NCBI GenBank assembly: GCA_022843385.1
Contig: JALHNT010000010.1
Location: 62,001-126,000 of the forward strand
Direction of reading: 5' to 3'
DNA: 64,000 nucleotides
Source: Anaerolineae bacterium
Lineage (GTDB): Bacteria > Chloroflexota > Anaerolineae > Aggregatilineales > Phototrophicaceae
In this document: one piece after another, positions 8,413-17,173 of the stretch
Layout of the letters: each line of letters starts with the position of its first letter
Position numbering within the stretch: the first letter of the stretch is position 1
Position numbers and translations under genes: made by a program
The notes under the pieces: generated by a model
Database searches by the model: none
Seen by the model: the letters and a program-made list of their open reading frames with translations, nothing else
What the model was told of the DNA's origin: nothing

Positions 8413-9450
8413 ATGGATATTCAAAAAGCGTTGGACATCATCAGCCGTTTCGGTCATCTTCAAGAGGAAGAGGCCGAGGCAGTCATGCAGCAGATCATGA
8501 CCGGCAACGCCACCGAAGCCCAGATCGGTGCCTATCTGATGGCGTTGAGGATGAAGGGCGAGACGCAGGATGAGATCACCGGCAGCGCACGAGCGATGCG
8601 AGCCAATGCACATCGAGTCCACAGCAGCGCCGATGGCGATTTGCTCGACACCTGCGGCACCGGTGGGGATCGTTCCGGGACATTCAATATCAGCACGACG
8701 GTGGCCTTTGTCGCAGCCGGGGCGGGTGTGCGCGTCGCCAAGCATGGCAACCGTGCTGCCAGCAGCAAATGTGGCAGCGCCGATGTCCTGGCGCATATGG
8801 GCGTGAACCTCGATCTGACGCCAGAACAGGTGGGGCAGTGCATTGATGAAGTCGGGATCGGCTTCCTCTTCGCGGCCAAGCTGCATCCGGCCATGAAACA
8901 CGCTGTTGGCCCGCGCAAACAGATGGGCATCCGCACTATCTTCAACATCCTGGGGCCGTTGACCAACCCGGCTGGCGCACAGCATCAGTTGATGGGGGTG
9001 TTCACGCCGGATCTGACCGACTTCCTGGCGCATGTGCTGCACAAACTGGGATCGAAATCGGCCATGATCGTCTGTGGCTATGGCAACATGGATGAACTGA
9101 CGACCACTGGCCCCAATCAGGTCAGTCACTTGCGAAACGGCGCGGTACGCACTTATGAACTGGAGCCGCAGACGTATGGCTTCAAGGGCGCGACCATTGC
9201 TGATTTGCTGGGGGATGATGCGCCGACCAATGCTGCTATTCTGCGTGGCGTGTTGAGCGGCGACATTCAGGATGCCCGGCGCGATGTTGTCCTGTTGAAT
9301 GCCGGCGCGGCACTGCTGGCCGCCGAGCGAGTGGATGATCTTCAGTCCGGCATCAGCCTGGCAACTGAAACTCTCGATAGCGGCGCGGCGCTGAAAAAGC
9401 TCGATGGGCTGATCGCCTACAGCCAGAAATTCACCCAACCAGTGAATTGA
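8413..9450 (+). CDS. trpD: Anthranilate phosphoribosyltransferase
   Basis: 345 residues. It joins anthranilate with PRPP. The PRPP-binding signature DTCGTGGDRSGTFNISTT is followed by AKHGNRAASSKCGSADVL and the FNILGPLTNPA segment, all typical. ATG 8413 is preferred because a TTGGGA site lies seven bases upstream and the family N-terminus begins here; an in-frame GTG at 8407 overlapping the trpS stop would add two residues. It is a stand-alone TrpD, not fused to TrpG. Confidence 0.96.
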   Translation: MDIQKALDIISRFGHLQEEEAEAVMQQIMTGNATEAQIGAYLMALRMKGETQDEITGSARAMRANAHRVHSSADGDLLDTCGTGGDRSGTFNISTTVAFVAAGAGVRVAKHGNRAASSKCGSADVLAHMGVNLDLTPEQVGQCIDEVGIGFLFAAKLHPAMKHAVGPRKQMGIRTIFNILGPLTNPAGAQHQLMGVFTPDLTDFLAHVLHKLGSKSAMIVCGYGNMDELTTTGPNQVSHLRNGAVRTYELEPQTYGFKGATIADLLGDDAPTNAAILRGVLSGDIQDARRDVVLLNAGAALLAAERVDDLQSGISLATETLDSGAALKKLDGLIAYSQKFTQPVN

Positions 9451-9472
9451 TGCAGGCAAGGAATGGATAACG

Positions 9473-10288
9473 GTGTTCGTCAAGACCGACACGATACTCG
9501 ACCAAATTCTGACGCGGAAACAGGCAGACCTGTACGACATCCGTCATGACCTGGCCTTCAAGGCGCTGGCCGAGGATTATGCGCGCCAAGCCGCTCCGCC
9601 GCGTGATTTCACCGGAGCCTTGCAGCGCGACACGGTGGCGCTGATCGCTGAGGTCAAGAAAGCCTCGCCCAGCAAAGGATTGCTGGTTAAGGACTTCAAC
9701 CCGGTCAAGATCGGGCGCATTTATGAGGAAAATGGCGCGGCAGCCATTTCGGTGCTGACGGATGAGCCTTTCTTTCAAGGGACGTTGGGCGATATGAAAG
9801 CGGTGCGCGATGCGGTGCGGCTGCCGGTGCTGCGCAAGGACTTCATCATCGACGCCCATCAGGTGTATGAGGCGCGGGCTTCCCACGCCGATGCGGTGCT
9901 GCTGATCGTGATGGCGCTGGAAGACCAGCAGATGGCGGATTTGCACGGCCTGATCTGCGCACTGGGGATGGCGGCGCTGGTGGAAGTCCATAATGCCTCC
10001 GAGATGGAACGGGCGCTCCGGTTGGGGGCGACGCTCATCGGGGTCAACAACCGCGATCTGCGCACCTTCCATGAAGACCTGACGACGATTGAGCTGTTGG
10101 CGCGGGATGTGCCGTCGAACGTGACACTGGTGGCCGAGAGCGCAATCCGCAGCATGGCTGATGTCCAACGCATGGCTGACTGTGGAGCGAGGGCCGTGCT
10201 GGTGGGTGAGGGGCTGGTGAAAGCGGCGGACATGGGTACGCAGGTGCGTCAGTTCAGTTCTGTCCGGCGCACAACTGGCACGACCTGA
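9473..10288 (+). CDS. trpC: Indole-3-glycerol phosphate synthase
   Basis: 271 residues, TIM barrel. It cyclises and decarboxylates CdRP to indole-glycerol phosphate. Catalytic elements seen are IAEVKKASPSKG (Lys), the Glu/Lys region LPVLRKDFIID, GVNNRDLRTF and LVAESAIRS. The start is GTG. It is separate from TrpF, unlike the enterobacterial fusion. It lies 22 bases after trpD. Confidence 0.95.
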   Translation: MFVKTDTILDQILTRKQADLYDIRHDLAFKALAEDYARQAAPPRDFTGALQRDTVALIAEVKKASPSKGLLVKDFNPVKIGRIYEENGAAAISVLTDEPFFQGTLGDMKAVRDAVRLPVLRKDFIIDAHQVYEARASHADAVLLIVMALEDQQMADLHGLICALGMAALVEVHNASEMERALRLGATLIGVNNRDLRTFHEDLTTIELLARDVPSNVTLVAESAIRSMADVQRMADCGARAVLVGEGLVKAADMGTQVRQFSSVRRTTGTT

Positions 10289-10327
10289 GACACCGTTGGT
10301 CGTTGAACTCGTAGAGGAAAGCAGGGG

Positions 10328-10798
10328 ATGATGTCGGAGTATACCGTCCTGGTGGAATGGCAGCGGAGTGGAGCAGCCTTCATCGACAACAAGTACAGCC
10401 GTGCTCACACCTGGTCGTTTGATGGCGGGGTTCGCGTTCCGGCCTCATCATCGCCTTCGGTTGTGCCGCTGCCTTACAGCGACCCGGCAGGCGTTGATCC
10501 AGAAGAGGTGTTCGTGGCATCGCTCTCTAGCTGTCATATGCTGTGGTTTCTTTCGCTGGCGGCCAAGCGCAAGTACGTTGTTGAGGCTTATCAGGATGAT
10601 GCGGTTGGCACGATGGCGAAGCTGGCGGATGGGCGCTATGCCATGACCCAGGTGCGGCTGCGGCCACGCATTGTCTTTGGCGGGGATAAACAGCCCTCAG
10701 CTGAGGAGCTTAATGCCCTGCATGATGAGGCGCATCATCTGTGCTTCATCGCCAATTCGGTCAAGACCGAGATGTTGATCGAGCGAGTCGAGGCATGA
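10328..10798 (+). CDS. OsmC/Ohr family peroxiredoxin-like protein
   Basis: 156 residues, the usual OsmC length. The two redox cysteines of the family are present, in ASLSSCHMLWF and in HHLCFIANSVK. OsmC/Ohr proteins are thiol-dependent peroxidases for organic or hydrogen peroxides in the cytoplasm. Two tandem ATGs (10328 and 10331) follow a GCAGGGG site. Its stop overlaps the start of trpF (ATGA), so it is embedded in the trp operon between trpC and trpF. No direct pathway role is known. Confidence 0.88.
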   Translation: MMSEYTVLVEWQRSGAAFIDNKYSRAHTWSFDGGVRVPASSSPSVVPLPYSDPAGVDPEEVFVASLSSCHMLWFLSLAAKRKYVVEAYQDDAVGTMAKLADGRYAMTQVRLRPRIVFGGDKQPSAEELNALHDEAHHLCFIANSVKTEMLIERVEA

Positions 10799-11457
10799 CG
10801 CGGGTCAAGATTTGTGGCGTGACGAATTTCACCGATGCGCTGCTGGCGGCTGAAGCCGGCGCGGATATGCTGGGGCTGAACTTCTACCCTAAAAGCCCAC
10901 GTTATCTGTCCCCAGAGGCGGCGCGAATGCTGGTCGAGAAGTTGCGCCATCCGTTGGGGGCAGCCTGTCCACTGCTGGTCGGTTTGTTCGTCAATGAGTC
11001 GCCGGCGTTCATGCAGACCATCATGGCTGAAACGGGCGTGGATTGCGCTCAACTCAGCGGCGATGAGACGCCGGATGTGTTGCTGGCGCTGGGTGGGCGG
11101 GCCTTCCGCGGCATCCGTCCGGTGGATGTGGCGCAGGCGGATCAGATGGTGACGGCGTTTCAAGCGGGCTTTCCGGTTGATGAGCGCCTGCCTTCGCTGC
11201 TGGTGGATGCCTATCATCCCAAGCTGTATGGTGGCACTGGCGTCCAGGCCAGCGTCGAAGTATCGCTGCGGGTCAAGACGCGGGTTGAGCGGCTGATGCT
11301 GGCGGGTGGACTGACGCCGGAGAACGTGGCGGAACGGGTGCGGCAGGTGCAGCCCTGGGCAGTAGATGTTGCCAGCGGTGTCGAAATGGAAGGCGATCCA
11401 ACGCGCAAGGATGCGGCGAAGGTGCGGGCGTTTATTCAGGCGGCGAAAGCAATCTAA
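10795..11457 (+). CDS. trpF: Phosphoribosylanthranilate isomerase
   Basis: 220 residues, TIM barrel. The general base Cys is in VKICGVTN at the N-terminus, followed by AGADMLGLNFYPKSPRYL and the phosphate-binding LAGGLTPENV. ATG 10795 begins directly before the conserved strand and overlaps the OsmC stop; longer in-frame extensions upstream are not conserved. About 96 bases separate it from trpB, the largest gap inside the operon, and a 9-base inverted repeat flanks this gap. Confidence 0.95.
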   Translation: MTRVKICGVTNFTDALLAAEAGADMLGLNFYPKSPRYLSPEAARMLVEKLRHPLGAACPLLVGLFVNESPAFMQTIMAETGVDCAQLSGDETPDVLLALGGRAFRGIRPVDVAQADQMVTAFQAGFPVDERLPSLLVDAYHPKLYGGTGVQASVEVSLRVKTRVERLMLAGGLTPENVAERVRQVQPWAVDVASGVEMEGDPTRKDAAKVRAFIQAAKAI

Positions 11458-11465
11458 ACTAACCG

Positions 11466-11552
11466 GGATTTGCATCGTTGCCTTGTTTGTGTGGCGTTCC
11501 GAAAGTGGCACTCAAGAATAGCAGTAAAGTGAAATAGAAGGTTTGCAAATCC
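11466..11552 (+). repeat. 9-base inverted repeat flanking the trpF-trpB gap
   Basis: GGATTTGCA at 11466-11474 and its exact complement TGCAAATCC at 11544-11552 bracket the gap. The 3' arm ends one base before the trpB start codon, so pairing would fold the trpB ribosome site (GAAGG, 11537-11541) into a 69-base loop next to the stem. A role in trpB translation or a processing site is only a suggestion; chance is possible. Confidence 0.4.
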
Positions 11553-11553
11553 G

Positions 11554-12777
11554 ATGAACACTTACATCAAGACAGGCGTAACCCAGGTCCCGGATGAGCG
11601 CGGATACTACGGGGAATTCGGCGGACGGTTTGTTCCCGAAACCATCATGCCGGCGCTGGATGAACTGACGGCAGCCTATGAAGCGGCGATGGCTGATCCC
11701 ACGTTTCAGGAACGGCTGATGTATCTGCACCGGACGTACACCGGGCGCCCGACGCCCGTCAGCTATGCCCAACGGCTGTCGGAGCATTTGGGCGGGGCGC
11801 AGATCTACCTGAAGCGCGAGGACCTGGCACATACCGGGGCGCATAAGATCAACAATGCGCTGGGGCAGGCCTTGCTGGCACAGCGGATGGGCAAGCAGCG
11901 CATCATCGCTGAGACCGGGGCGGGGCAGCATGGCGTCGCCAGCGCGACCGCATCATCGCTGTTGGGGCTGGATTGTCATGTGTACATGGGCAGTGTTGAT
12001 ATGGCGCGGCAGCAGCCGAATGTCTTTCGCATGAAGCTGCTGGGGGCGGAGGTCATCCCCGTCGAAAGCGGCACCAAGACGCTCAAGGATGCCATCAGCG
12101 AGGCGATGCGCGATTGGGTGACGAATGTCCGCGACAGCTTCTACCTGCTCGGTTCCGCGCTAGGACCGCACCCTTACCCGATGATGGTGCGCGATTTCCA
12201 GAGCGTGATTGGCATCGAGGCGCGTGAGCAGATTCAGGAATTGACTGGGCGACTGCCGGATGTGGTGATGGCCTGTGTCGGCGGGGGCAGCAACTCCATT
12301 GGCATCTTCCATGCTTTCCGCGATGACGCGAGTGTTGATCTGATCGGTATCGAGGCGGGCGGGCATGGTGTGTTGAGCGGCGAACATGCGGCGCGCTTCA
12401 ACGATCCGCAGTTGGGGCGTCCTGGTGTGTTGCATGGCACCCGTTCGTATGTGCTTCAGAATGCCGACGGACAGATCATGAATACCCACAGCGTCTCAGC
12501 CGGCCTGGATTATGCGTCCGTCGGCCCGGAACACGCTTATCTGCGCCAGACCGAACGTGCCTATTACACGCTGGCGACCGATGACGAAGCGCTGGAAGGG
12601 GTCAAGACTCTGGCGCGGATGGAGGGGATCATTCCAGCCCTGGAGAGCGCTCATGCCGTAGCCGAGGCAGTCAAACGCGCCCCAACTTTGCCAAAAGACA
12701 GCATCATTCTGGTCAACTTATCCGGGCGCGGTGACAAAGACCTGAACACCATCATGAAAGAACTCAACCTTGGCTGA
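11554..12777 (+). CDS. trpB: Tryptophan synthase beta chain
   Basis: 407 residues, TrpB1 type. It condenses indole and serine with PLP. The Schiff-base Lys is in [20 protein letters not shown], followed by [13 protein letters not shown] and the PLP-phosphate loop [11 protein letters not shown]. The N-terminus includes [18 protein letters not shown], typical of the form that associates with TrpA. TrpA is encoded about 2.5 kb downstream, with four accessory genes between them. Confidence 0.97.
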   Translation: MNTYIKTGVTQVPDERGYYGEFGGRFVPETIMPALDELTAAYEAAMADPTFQERLMYLHRTYTGRPTPVSYAQRLSEHLGGAQIYLKREDLAHTGAHKINNALGQALLAQRMGKQRIIAETGAGQHGVASATASSLLGLDCHVYMGSVDMARQQPNVFRMKLLGAEVIPVESGTKTLKDAISEAMRDWVTNVRDSFYLLGSALGPHPYPMMVRDFQSVIGIEAREQIQELTGRLPDVVMACVGGGSNSIGIFHAFRDDASVDLIGIEAGGHGVLSGEHAARFNDPQLGRPGVLHGTRSYVLQNADGQIMNTHSVSAGLDYASVGPEHAYLRQTERAYYTLATDDEALEGVKTLARMEGIIPALESAHAVAEAVKRAPTLPKDSIILVNLSGRGDKDLNTIMKELNLG

Positions 12778-13204
12778 TCTGCGCCGGACAGTGAGCGCAC
12801 TGCTGCATGATGAGCAGGGCAGGCTGGTGATTCAACTGCGCGACGACAAGCCCAACCTGCCGTTTCCGGCGCACTGGGCGACGCTGGGTGGAGCGATTGA
12901 GTCGGATGAAAGCCCGGATGAGGCGATGCGGCGCGAACTGGCGGAAGAAATCTGGCCGGCTCCACCGGTCACATTCTGGCGACGCTTTGAACTGATCTCG
13001 GAGTGGAAGGGGCGACGCTTCACGGTTGATAACCATGTGTATGTCGGGCGGCTGCCCTGTCCACTGGCGGAGGTGCGGCTGTATGAAGGTCAGCGGTTGG
13101 GCACCTTTACCCGCGCTGAGATCGAGACGCTGCCAGCAGCCTACGGACTGGATGTGATCTTCAAGGCGTTTTTTGATGACTATCGCCCTGACGACAACCT
13201 TTAA
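12770..13204 (+). CDS. Nudix hydrolase
   Basis: 144 residues. The Nudix box is present as [20 protein letters not shown]; the Gly that normally follows one residue after the box is replaced by Trp. Nudix enzymes hydrolyse nucleoside diphosphates linked to another moiety; the substrate cannot be told from sequence. The TTG start at 12770 overlaps the trpB end by eight bases, indicating translational coupling in the trp operon. Confidence 0.85.
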   Translation: MADLRRTVSALLHDEQGRLVIQLRDDKPNLPFPAHWATLGGAIESDESPDEAMRRELAEEIWPAPPVTFWRRFELISEWKGRRFTVDNHVYVGRLPCPLAEVRLYEGQRLGTFTRAEIETLPAAYGLDVIFKAFFDDYRPDDNL

Positions 13205-13952
13205 TCCACGCGGTGAAACCAACCGGCTGCTGCGGCTGTATCCAGAACTGGCAGCGGCTTACGATCAGATCGTGGTGGTGCTGCCACCCTTTGCCGATGA
13301 GGCCGATGTCATGGCGATACGAGCGCTGCCGGGCTGCACCGTCGTGGTGGACGAAACCTGGGCCAGTGGGCGCTACACCTCGCTTAAACGGGTGTTGGCG
13401 ACGGATGCGACTCATATTCACTATGCCGATATGGATCGGCTGCTGCGCTGGGTCGAGACGCGGCGCGACGAATGGCTGAGGACGGTGGAGCAGGTGCAGC
13501 GCTGTGAATGCCTGGTGATCGGGCGTACCCCGGCTGCTTGGGCAACACATCCACAGGCGATGATCCAGACCGAGGCCATTCCTAACCAGTTGTTTTCGCA
13601 CTTGCTGGGGCAGGAGTTGGACTTGAGCGCCGGATCGAAGGGTTTCAGTCGTGATGTGCTGGCGTTCATCGTCGCCAACAGCCAGCCAGAGCGCCCGATG
13701 GGGACGGATGCCGAGTGGATTGTGCTGGCGCAGCGTGGTGGGTTTTCGATTGAGGCGGCGCTGGTCGATGGGCTGGACTGGGAGATACCCGACCAGCATC
13801 AGGAGCAGGCGGCTGACGCTGCACGTCAGCAATTGGTGCGCGAGCACTACGATGCCGATGCTAGCAAGTGGGCGCACCGCGTCCGGGTGGCACAGGAAAT
13901 CGTCGCTGCCGGGATGGATGCGCTGGTTCGTCGACTGATTGAACGGAGCTAG
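13176..13952 (+). CDS. Uncharacterised protein, possibly GT-A-fold glycosyltransferase-like
   Basis: 258 residues. I do not recognise a named family. Features resemble a GT-A nucleotide-sugar fold: an N-terminal strand [28 protein letters not shown] in the place of a DxD motif, then SAGSKGFSRDVLAF and MGTDAEWIVLAQRGG, which look like acceptor-side elements of GT2-like enzymes. There is no signal peptide or membrane helix. The start overlaps the Nudix gene by 29 bases and the TIR gene begins five bases after its stop. Confidence 0.5.
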   Translation: MTIALTTTFNPRGETNRLLRLYPELAAAYDQIVVVLPPFADEADVMAIRALPGCTVVVDETWASGRYTSLKRVLATDATHIHYADMDRLLRWVETRRDEWLRTVEQVQRCECLVIGRTPAAWATHPQAMIQTEAIPNQLFSHLLGQELDLSAGSKGFSRDVLAFIVANSQPERPMGTDAEWIVLAQRGGFSIEAALVDGLDWEIPDQHQEQAADAARQQLVREHYDADASKWAHRVRVAQEIVAAGMDALVRRLIERS

Positions 13953-13957
13953 AGGAC

Positions 13958-14668
13958 ATGAGCCATTTTATCAGTTACTCGCGGCGTGACACTGAATTTG
14001 TTGACCTGCTGCAACGATTACTTCTGAGCAAAGGCTACGATATCTGGATTGATCGACGCGGCATTAGCGCCGGGCAGGCATGGGATAAAGCGATTGAAGT
14101 TGCCATTAAGTCGTGCGAGACCGTCCTGGTAGTCCTTTCGCCTGAAGCGACTGAGTCTCAGAATGTTGGCGACGAGTGGAATCTGGCAATGGAAGAGAAT
14201 AAGAGGATTATCCCAGTCTACTATCGCGAGTGTGAGACGCCGATGCGTTTGCGTCGCCTGCAATGGATTGATTTTCGCACACTTTCTTTTGAATCTGCTT
14301 TCAAACAACTTATAGGTGCGCTGGGACAGCCGGATTTTCGTCCTGATGATCCTCTTGAGTTGGCGCGGCGAGAGGGCTTTGTATTGGTGGAAGTGCAATT
14401 ACCTCTTGACCTCGAAAAAACCCGGATCGCTTTTGTATATTCTGACTACCCCTTCGTGAAAGCTTTTTTGGGCAAGGTCTGGTTTACCCTGCTGCGGCGT
14501 CTGGTCGATCGATATACCTATGGTGAGCAGTGGGTGTTAAGAGATAAGCAGACCGGACAACACCTTATACCCGGTGAAGCTGAAAACACCGAGCGTTTGT
14601 TATTGCATGATCTGAACATAGAACCAGGGTCGCAGCTTGAGGTGCTTTTACTAAAGGGCTCCAGTTGA
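13958..14668 (+). CDS. TIR-domain protein with probable ubiquitin-like C-terminal domain
   Basis: 236 residues. Residues 2-125 are a TIR domain: HFISYSRRD, YDIWIDRRGISAGQAWDKAI, VLVVLSPEATES and RIIPVYYRE; Glu47 in the AIEVAI helix is a candidate NADase residue. Residues about 175-232 look like a ubiquitin-like fold, with a helix (TLLRRLVDRY), strand WVLRDKQTGQHL and the closing HDLNIEPGSQLEVLLL, similar to Ubl domains of bacterial conflict systems. TIR domains cleave NAD or signal through it; a Ubl tail suggests oligomerisation or a partner protein. The gene is richer in A/T than its neighbours by eye. It lies between trpB and trpA. Confidence 0.8.
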   Translation: MSHFISYSRRDTEFVDLLQRLLLSKGYDIWIDRRGISAGQAWDKAIEVAIKSCETVLVVLSPEATESQNVGDEWNLAMEENKRIIPVYYRECETPMRLRRLQWIDFRTLSFESAFKQLIGALGQPDFRPDDPLELARREGFVLVEVQLPLDLEKTRIAFVYSDYPFVKAFLGKVWFTLLRRLVDRYTYGEQWVLRDKQTGQHLIPGEAENTERLLLHDLNIEPGSQLEVLLLKGSS

Positions 14669-14676
14669 GGTGTCTG

Positions 14677-15204
14677 ATGCAAGCAGTGGAAATTCGACGA
14701 CACACGATGCGCGTGACGCCGGGGCAGCATTTGTCGCAGGCCGGGGTGACGCTGGCACGACGGCTGGGGCAGTCGATGGGGCCGTTCAACCGCGTTATCA
14801 CCAGCACCCTTCCCCGTGCCTATGAGACGGCGATTGCGATGGGCTTCGCGGTGGATGAGCAGGATGAGTTGTTCAATGTGCTGATGGGCGGCGTGGAGGA
14901 TGAGATTGTCTGGAGCGCTGGTTTCGCGGCTTTTGCGGCCCGTTACAAGCTGGGTGGGGCGGTCACCCGCTTTGCCGATACGTTGGGCAAGCGGTTGGTG
15001 GACGTTGCCAGCGCGCTGCCTGAAAACGGCTCGGCGCTGGTGATCTCGCATGGTGGCGTGGTTGAAGCGGCGGTGATCGGCTGCCTGCCACAGGCGGATT
15101 TTCGCGCCTGGGGTGGCCCCTGCGAGTACTGTGAGGGGGCGCGGCTGTATTTCGATGGTGGGTATTTCTCGCGTGGAGAAGCGCTGCGCCTGGCCGGATA
15201 TTGA
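14677..15204 (+). CDS. Histidine phosphatase family protein
   Basis: 175 residues. The RH motif is kept (EIRRHTMR) as is the second catalytic His (LVISHGGVVEAA), so unlike the paralogue next to trpE this one could be a working phosphatase. The substrate is unknown. ATG 14677 is chosen because GAGG lies seven bases upstream. It starts shortly after the TIR gene and precedes trpA by 33 bases, so it is likely part of the same transcript. Confidence 0.8.
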   Translation: MQAVEIRRHTMRVTPGQHLSQAGVTLARRLGQSMGPFNRVITSTLPRAYETAIAMGFAVDEQDELFNVLMGGVEDEIVWSAGFAAFAARYKLGGAVTRFADTLGKRLVDVASALPENGSALVISHGGVVEAAVIGCLPQADFRAWGGPCEYCEGARLYFDGGYFSRGEALRLAGY

Positions 15205-15237
15205 TGAGCAGACTTCTTGAGATGAAGGGTTGATGAC

Positions 15238-16050
15238 ATGACAACTCAGGTGATGAATGGCGTTGAGGCGCTGGCGGCGATGTTCAGCCGGGCCAATGAA
15301 CAGGGCAGGGCGGCGTTCCTGCCGTATTTCCCAGTGGGTTATCCTGACCTGGATGAGTCGCTGGCGGTCATTCAGGCGATGGCCGAGGCCGGGGTGGATG
15401 GGTTTGAGATCGGGATGCCGTTCAGCGACCCGATTGCGGATGGCCCGGTGATTCAGGCTGCGACCCAGATCGCGCTGGAGAACGGCACGACCATCAAGAC
15501 CTGTCTGGAAGCGGTGCGGACGCTGCGGGCGCGGGGGGTGCAGCAGCCGATGCTGATGATGGGTTATGTGAACCCGCTGCTGGCTTATGGGCCGGATGCG
15601 TTTGTGCGCGCTGCTAAAGCCGCTGGTGCCGATGGTCTGATTATCCCCGACCTCCCACCAGAAGAAGCCGCGTTGTTCGCCGAAAGCTGCGGCCGCGAGG
15701 GATTGGCGCTGGTGTTCTTCCTGGCACCGACCAGCAATCCCCAGCGCATTGATCTGGTGGCTGAACGAGCGACCGGCTTCATCTATGTGGTCGCGCTGAC
15801 CGGGGTGACCGGGGCGCGATCGGAGCTGCCGGCTGACCTGACGGAGTTTGTCGCTCGTCTGAAAGCCCGCACGGATCGTCCACTGGTGCTGGGCTTCGGC
15901 ATCAGTACACCGGAGCAGGCCCGTACCATGAACGGACTGGTGGAAGGCTTCATTGTCGGCAGCGCGTTGGTACGCGCAGGCAAGGGTGGGCATATCCCGG
16001 CAGGAGCATTGGCGCGGGATTTACGTCAGGCACTCGATCAGCAATCATAA
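15238..16050 (+). CDS. trpA: Tryptophan synthase alpha chain
   Basis: 270 residues, TIM barrel that splits indole-glycerol phosphate to indole, which passes to TrpB. The catalytic Glu and Asp are in VDGFEIGMPFSDPIADGPVI, with LPYFPVGYPDLDES at the N-terminus and VLGFGISTPEQA for phosphate binding. It completes the trp gene set and is probably the last biosynthetic gene of the operon. Confidence 0.96.
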   Translation: MTTQVMNGVEALAAMFSRANEQGRAAFLPYFPVGYPDLDESLAVIQAMAEAGVDGFEIGMPFSDPIADGPVIQAATQIALENGTTIKTCLEAVRTLRARGVQQPMLMMGYVNPLLAYGPDAFVRAAKAAGADGLIIPDLPPEEAALFAESCGREGLALVFFLAPTSNPQRIDLVAERATGFIYVVALTGVTGARSELPADLTEFVARLKARTDRPLVLGFGISTPEQARTMNGLVEGFIVGSALVRAGKGGHIPAGALARDLRQALDQQS

Positions 16051-16103
16051 ACCTGTGCTTTCGTCGTATTCTATGAGTCAACCGATGGAGAATGAGGGCG
16101 ATC

Positions 16104-17072
16104 ATGGAGCAGACGAAGCACTTTGATGTGACGCGAGCGGTCTTGCAGGATTATCTGCAAGGCTTTCCAGCGCGGCTGATGATTGAAGAACGGCTTCCGT
16201 TGGATGAAGCGTTGACAGCAGGGCATGTTACACCTGAAACTCGCTTGTTGAGCTTTGAGTATGCCGGTGCGCTCTACGCCGTGCCGATGACGGTGGTGTT
16301 GTCCTACAATGTGATTCAGGGCGAGGTCAGCGGCCAGCCCTGGATGATGACCTTCTGTAATGCCTGCAACACCGGCATGGTGTTTGACCCGCTGATTAAC
16401 GGTCAAACGCTGCACTTCCAGCGACGCGGCAGCTATGACGGACTGCTCCTGATCTGGGACGAGGAAACGGATTCGTTCTGGCAGCATATCACCGGTGAAT
16501 GCCTGCACGGTTCCAGCCAGGGCGTGAAGCTGCATCAGATCACGCCGACGCGCCAGATCACCGTGAGCGAAGCGATGCACCGCGATGAACCGGTCTGGTT
16601 GTTGACCAGCACTCTCTCGCCGGAGCAGGAAAATCTCTCGCGCATGATGGAGAAGATGCGTTCCAAACCGGAGAAGGTTGAGGCCGGCATCGTGGCGACC
16701 ATCAGCGCCGAGGACACGCGCCGACCCCGCTTTGAGCTGGGTTTGGGGGTGTGGACGGAACAGGGTAGCCACTTCTTTCCACTGGTGTTGATTCACGCTC
16801 ATGATGGCGTCTACCAGACCGAACTGGATGGCCGTCCGCTTCTGATCTATCAGCAGCCCGATGCGATTGCGCCGGTCGCCGTTTATCTGGAAACACGCCG
16901 CGCCGAATGGGAAGGCGATGTGCTGCGGCTCGACCAGGGACGGATGATCCAGCATGATGCGCTGGTGGGCAGCGATGGGCAAACGATGGTGCTGGAGCGC
17001 CCGATGCAACTGCTCATGCGCTGGTATGGCTTCGCTCTGACCTTCCCCGGATGTCGTGTGCCGTTGTTCTGA
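16104..17072 (+). CDS. DUF3179 domain-containing protein
   Basis: 322 residues from ATG 16104, which has GAGG six bases upstream; an in-frame ATG at 16092 is poorly placed relative to its ribosome site. The DUF3179 hallmarks are FCNACNTGMVFDPLINGQ (CxxC), then LLLIWDEETDSFWQHITGE. The function of this family is not established. No signal peptide is visible here. It follows trpA by 53 bases and may be read through from the trp operon. Confidence 0.85.
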   Translation: MEQTKHFDVTRAVLQDYLQGFPARLMIEERLPLDEALTAGHVTPETRLLSFEYAGALYAVPMTVVLSYNVIQGEVSGQPWMMTFCNACNTGMVFDPLINGQTLHFQRRGSYDGLLLIWDEETDSFWQHITGECLHGSSQGVKLHQITPTRQITVSEAMHRDEPVWLLTSTLSPEQENLSRMMEKMRSKPEKVEAGIVATISAEDTRRPRFELGLGVWTEQGSHFFPLVLIHAHDGVYQTELDGRPLLIYQQPDAIAPVAVYLETRRAEWEGDVLRLDQGRMIQHDALVGSDGQTMVLERPMQLLMRWYGFALTFPGCRVPLF

Positions 17073-17173
17073 CCCTATTGTTGCTGACAAGTTTCCGTCG
17101 AATGGCTGAGCCACTGTTTCCTTATTGTCTCTACAATGATCATCATTGAGGGTCGGTATCAGTGGAGTACACC

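Noticed and set aside
8317..9540. 407-codon minus-strand frame opposite trpD
   Set aside because: Antisense shadow of a clear trpD gene; composition follows the codon pattern of the plus strand.
11458..11553. Second promoter or T-box in front of trpB
   Set aside because: No T-box core sequence, no terminator, and no -35/-10 pair better than chance; only the inverted repeat stands out.
14518..15993. 491-codon minus-strand frame opposite the phosphatase and trpA genes
   Set aside because: It spans several genuine plus-strand genes and their borders; no recognisable domain.
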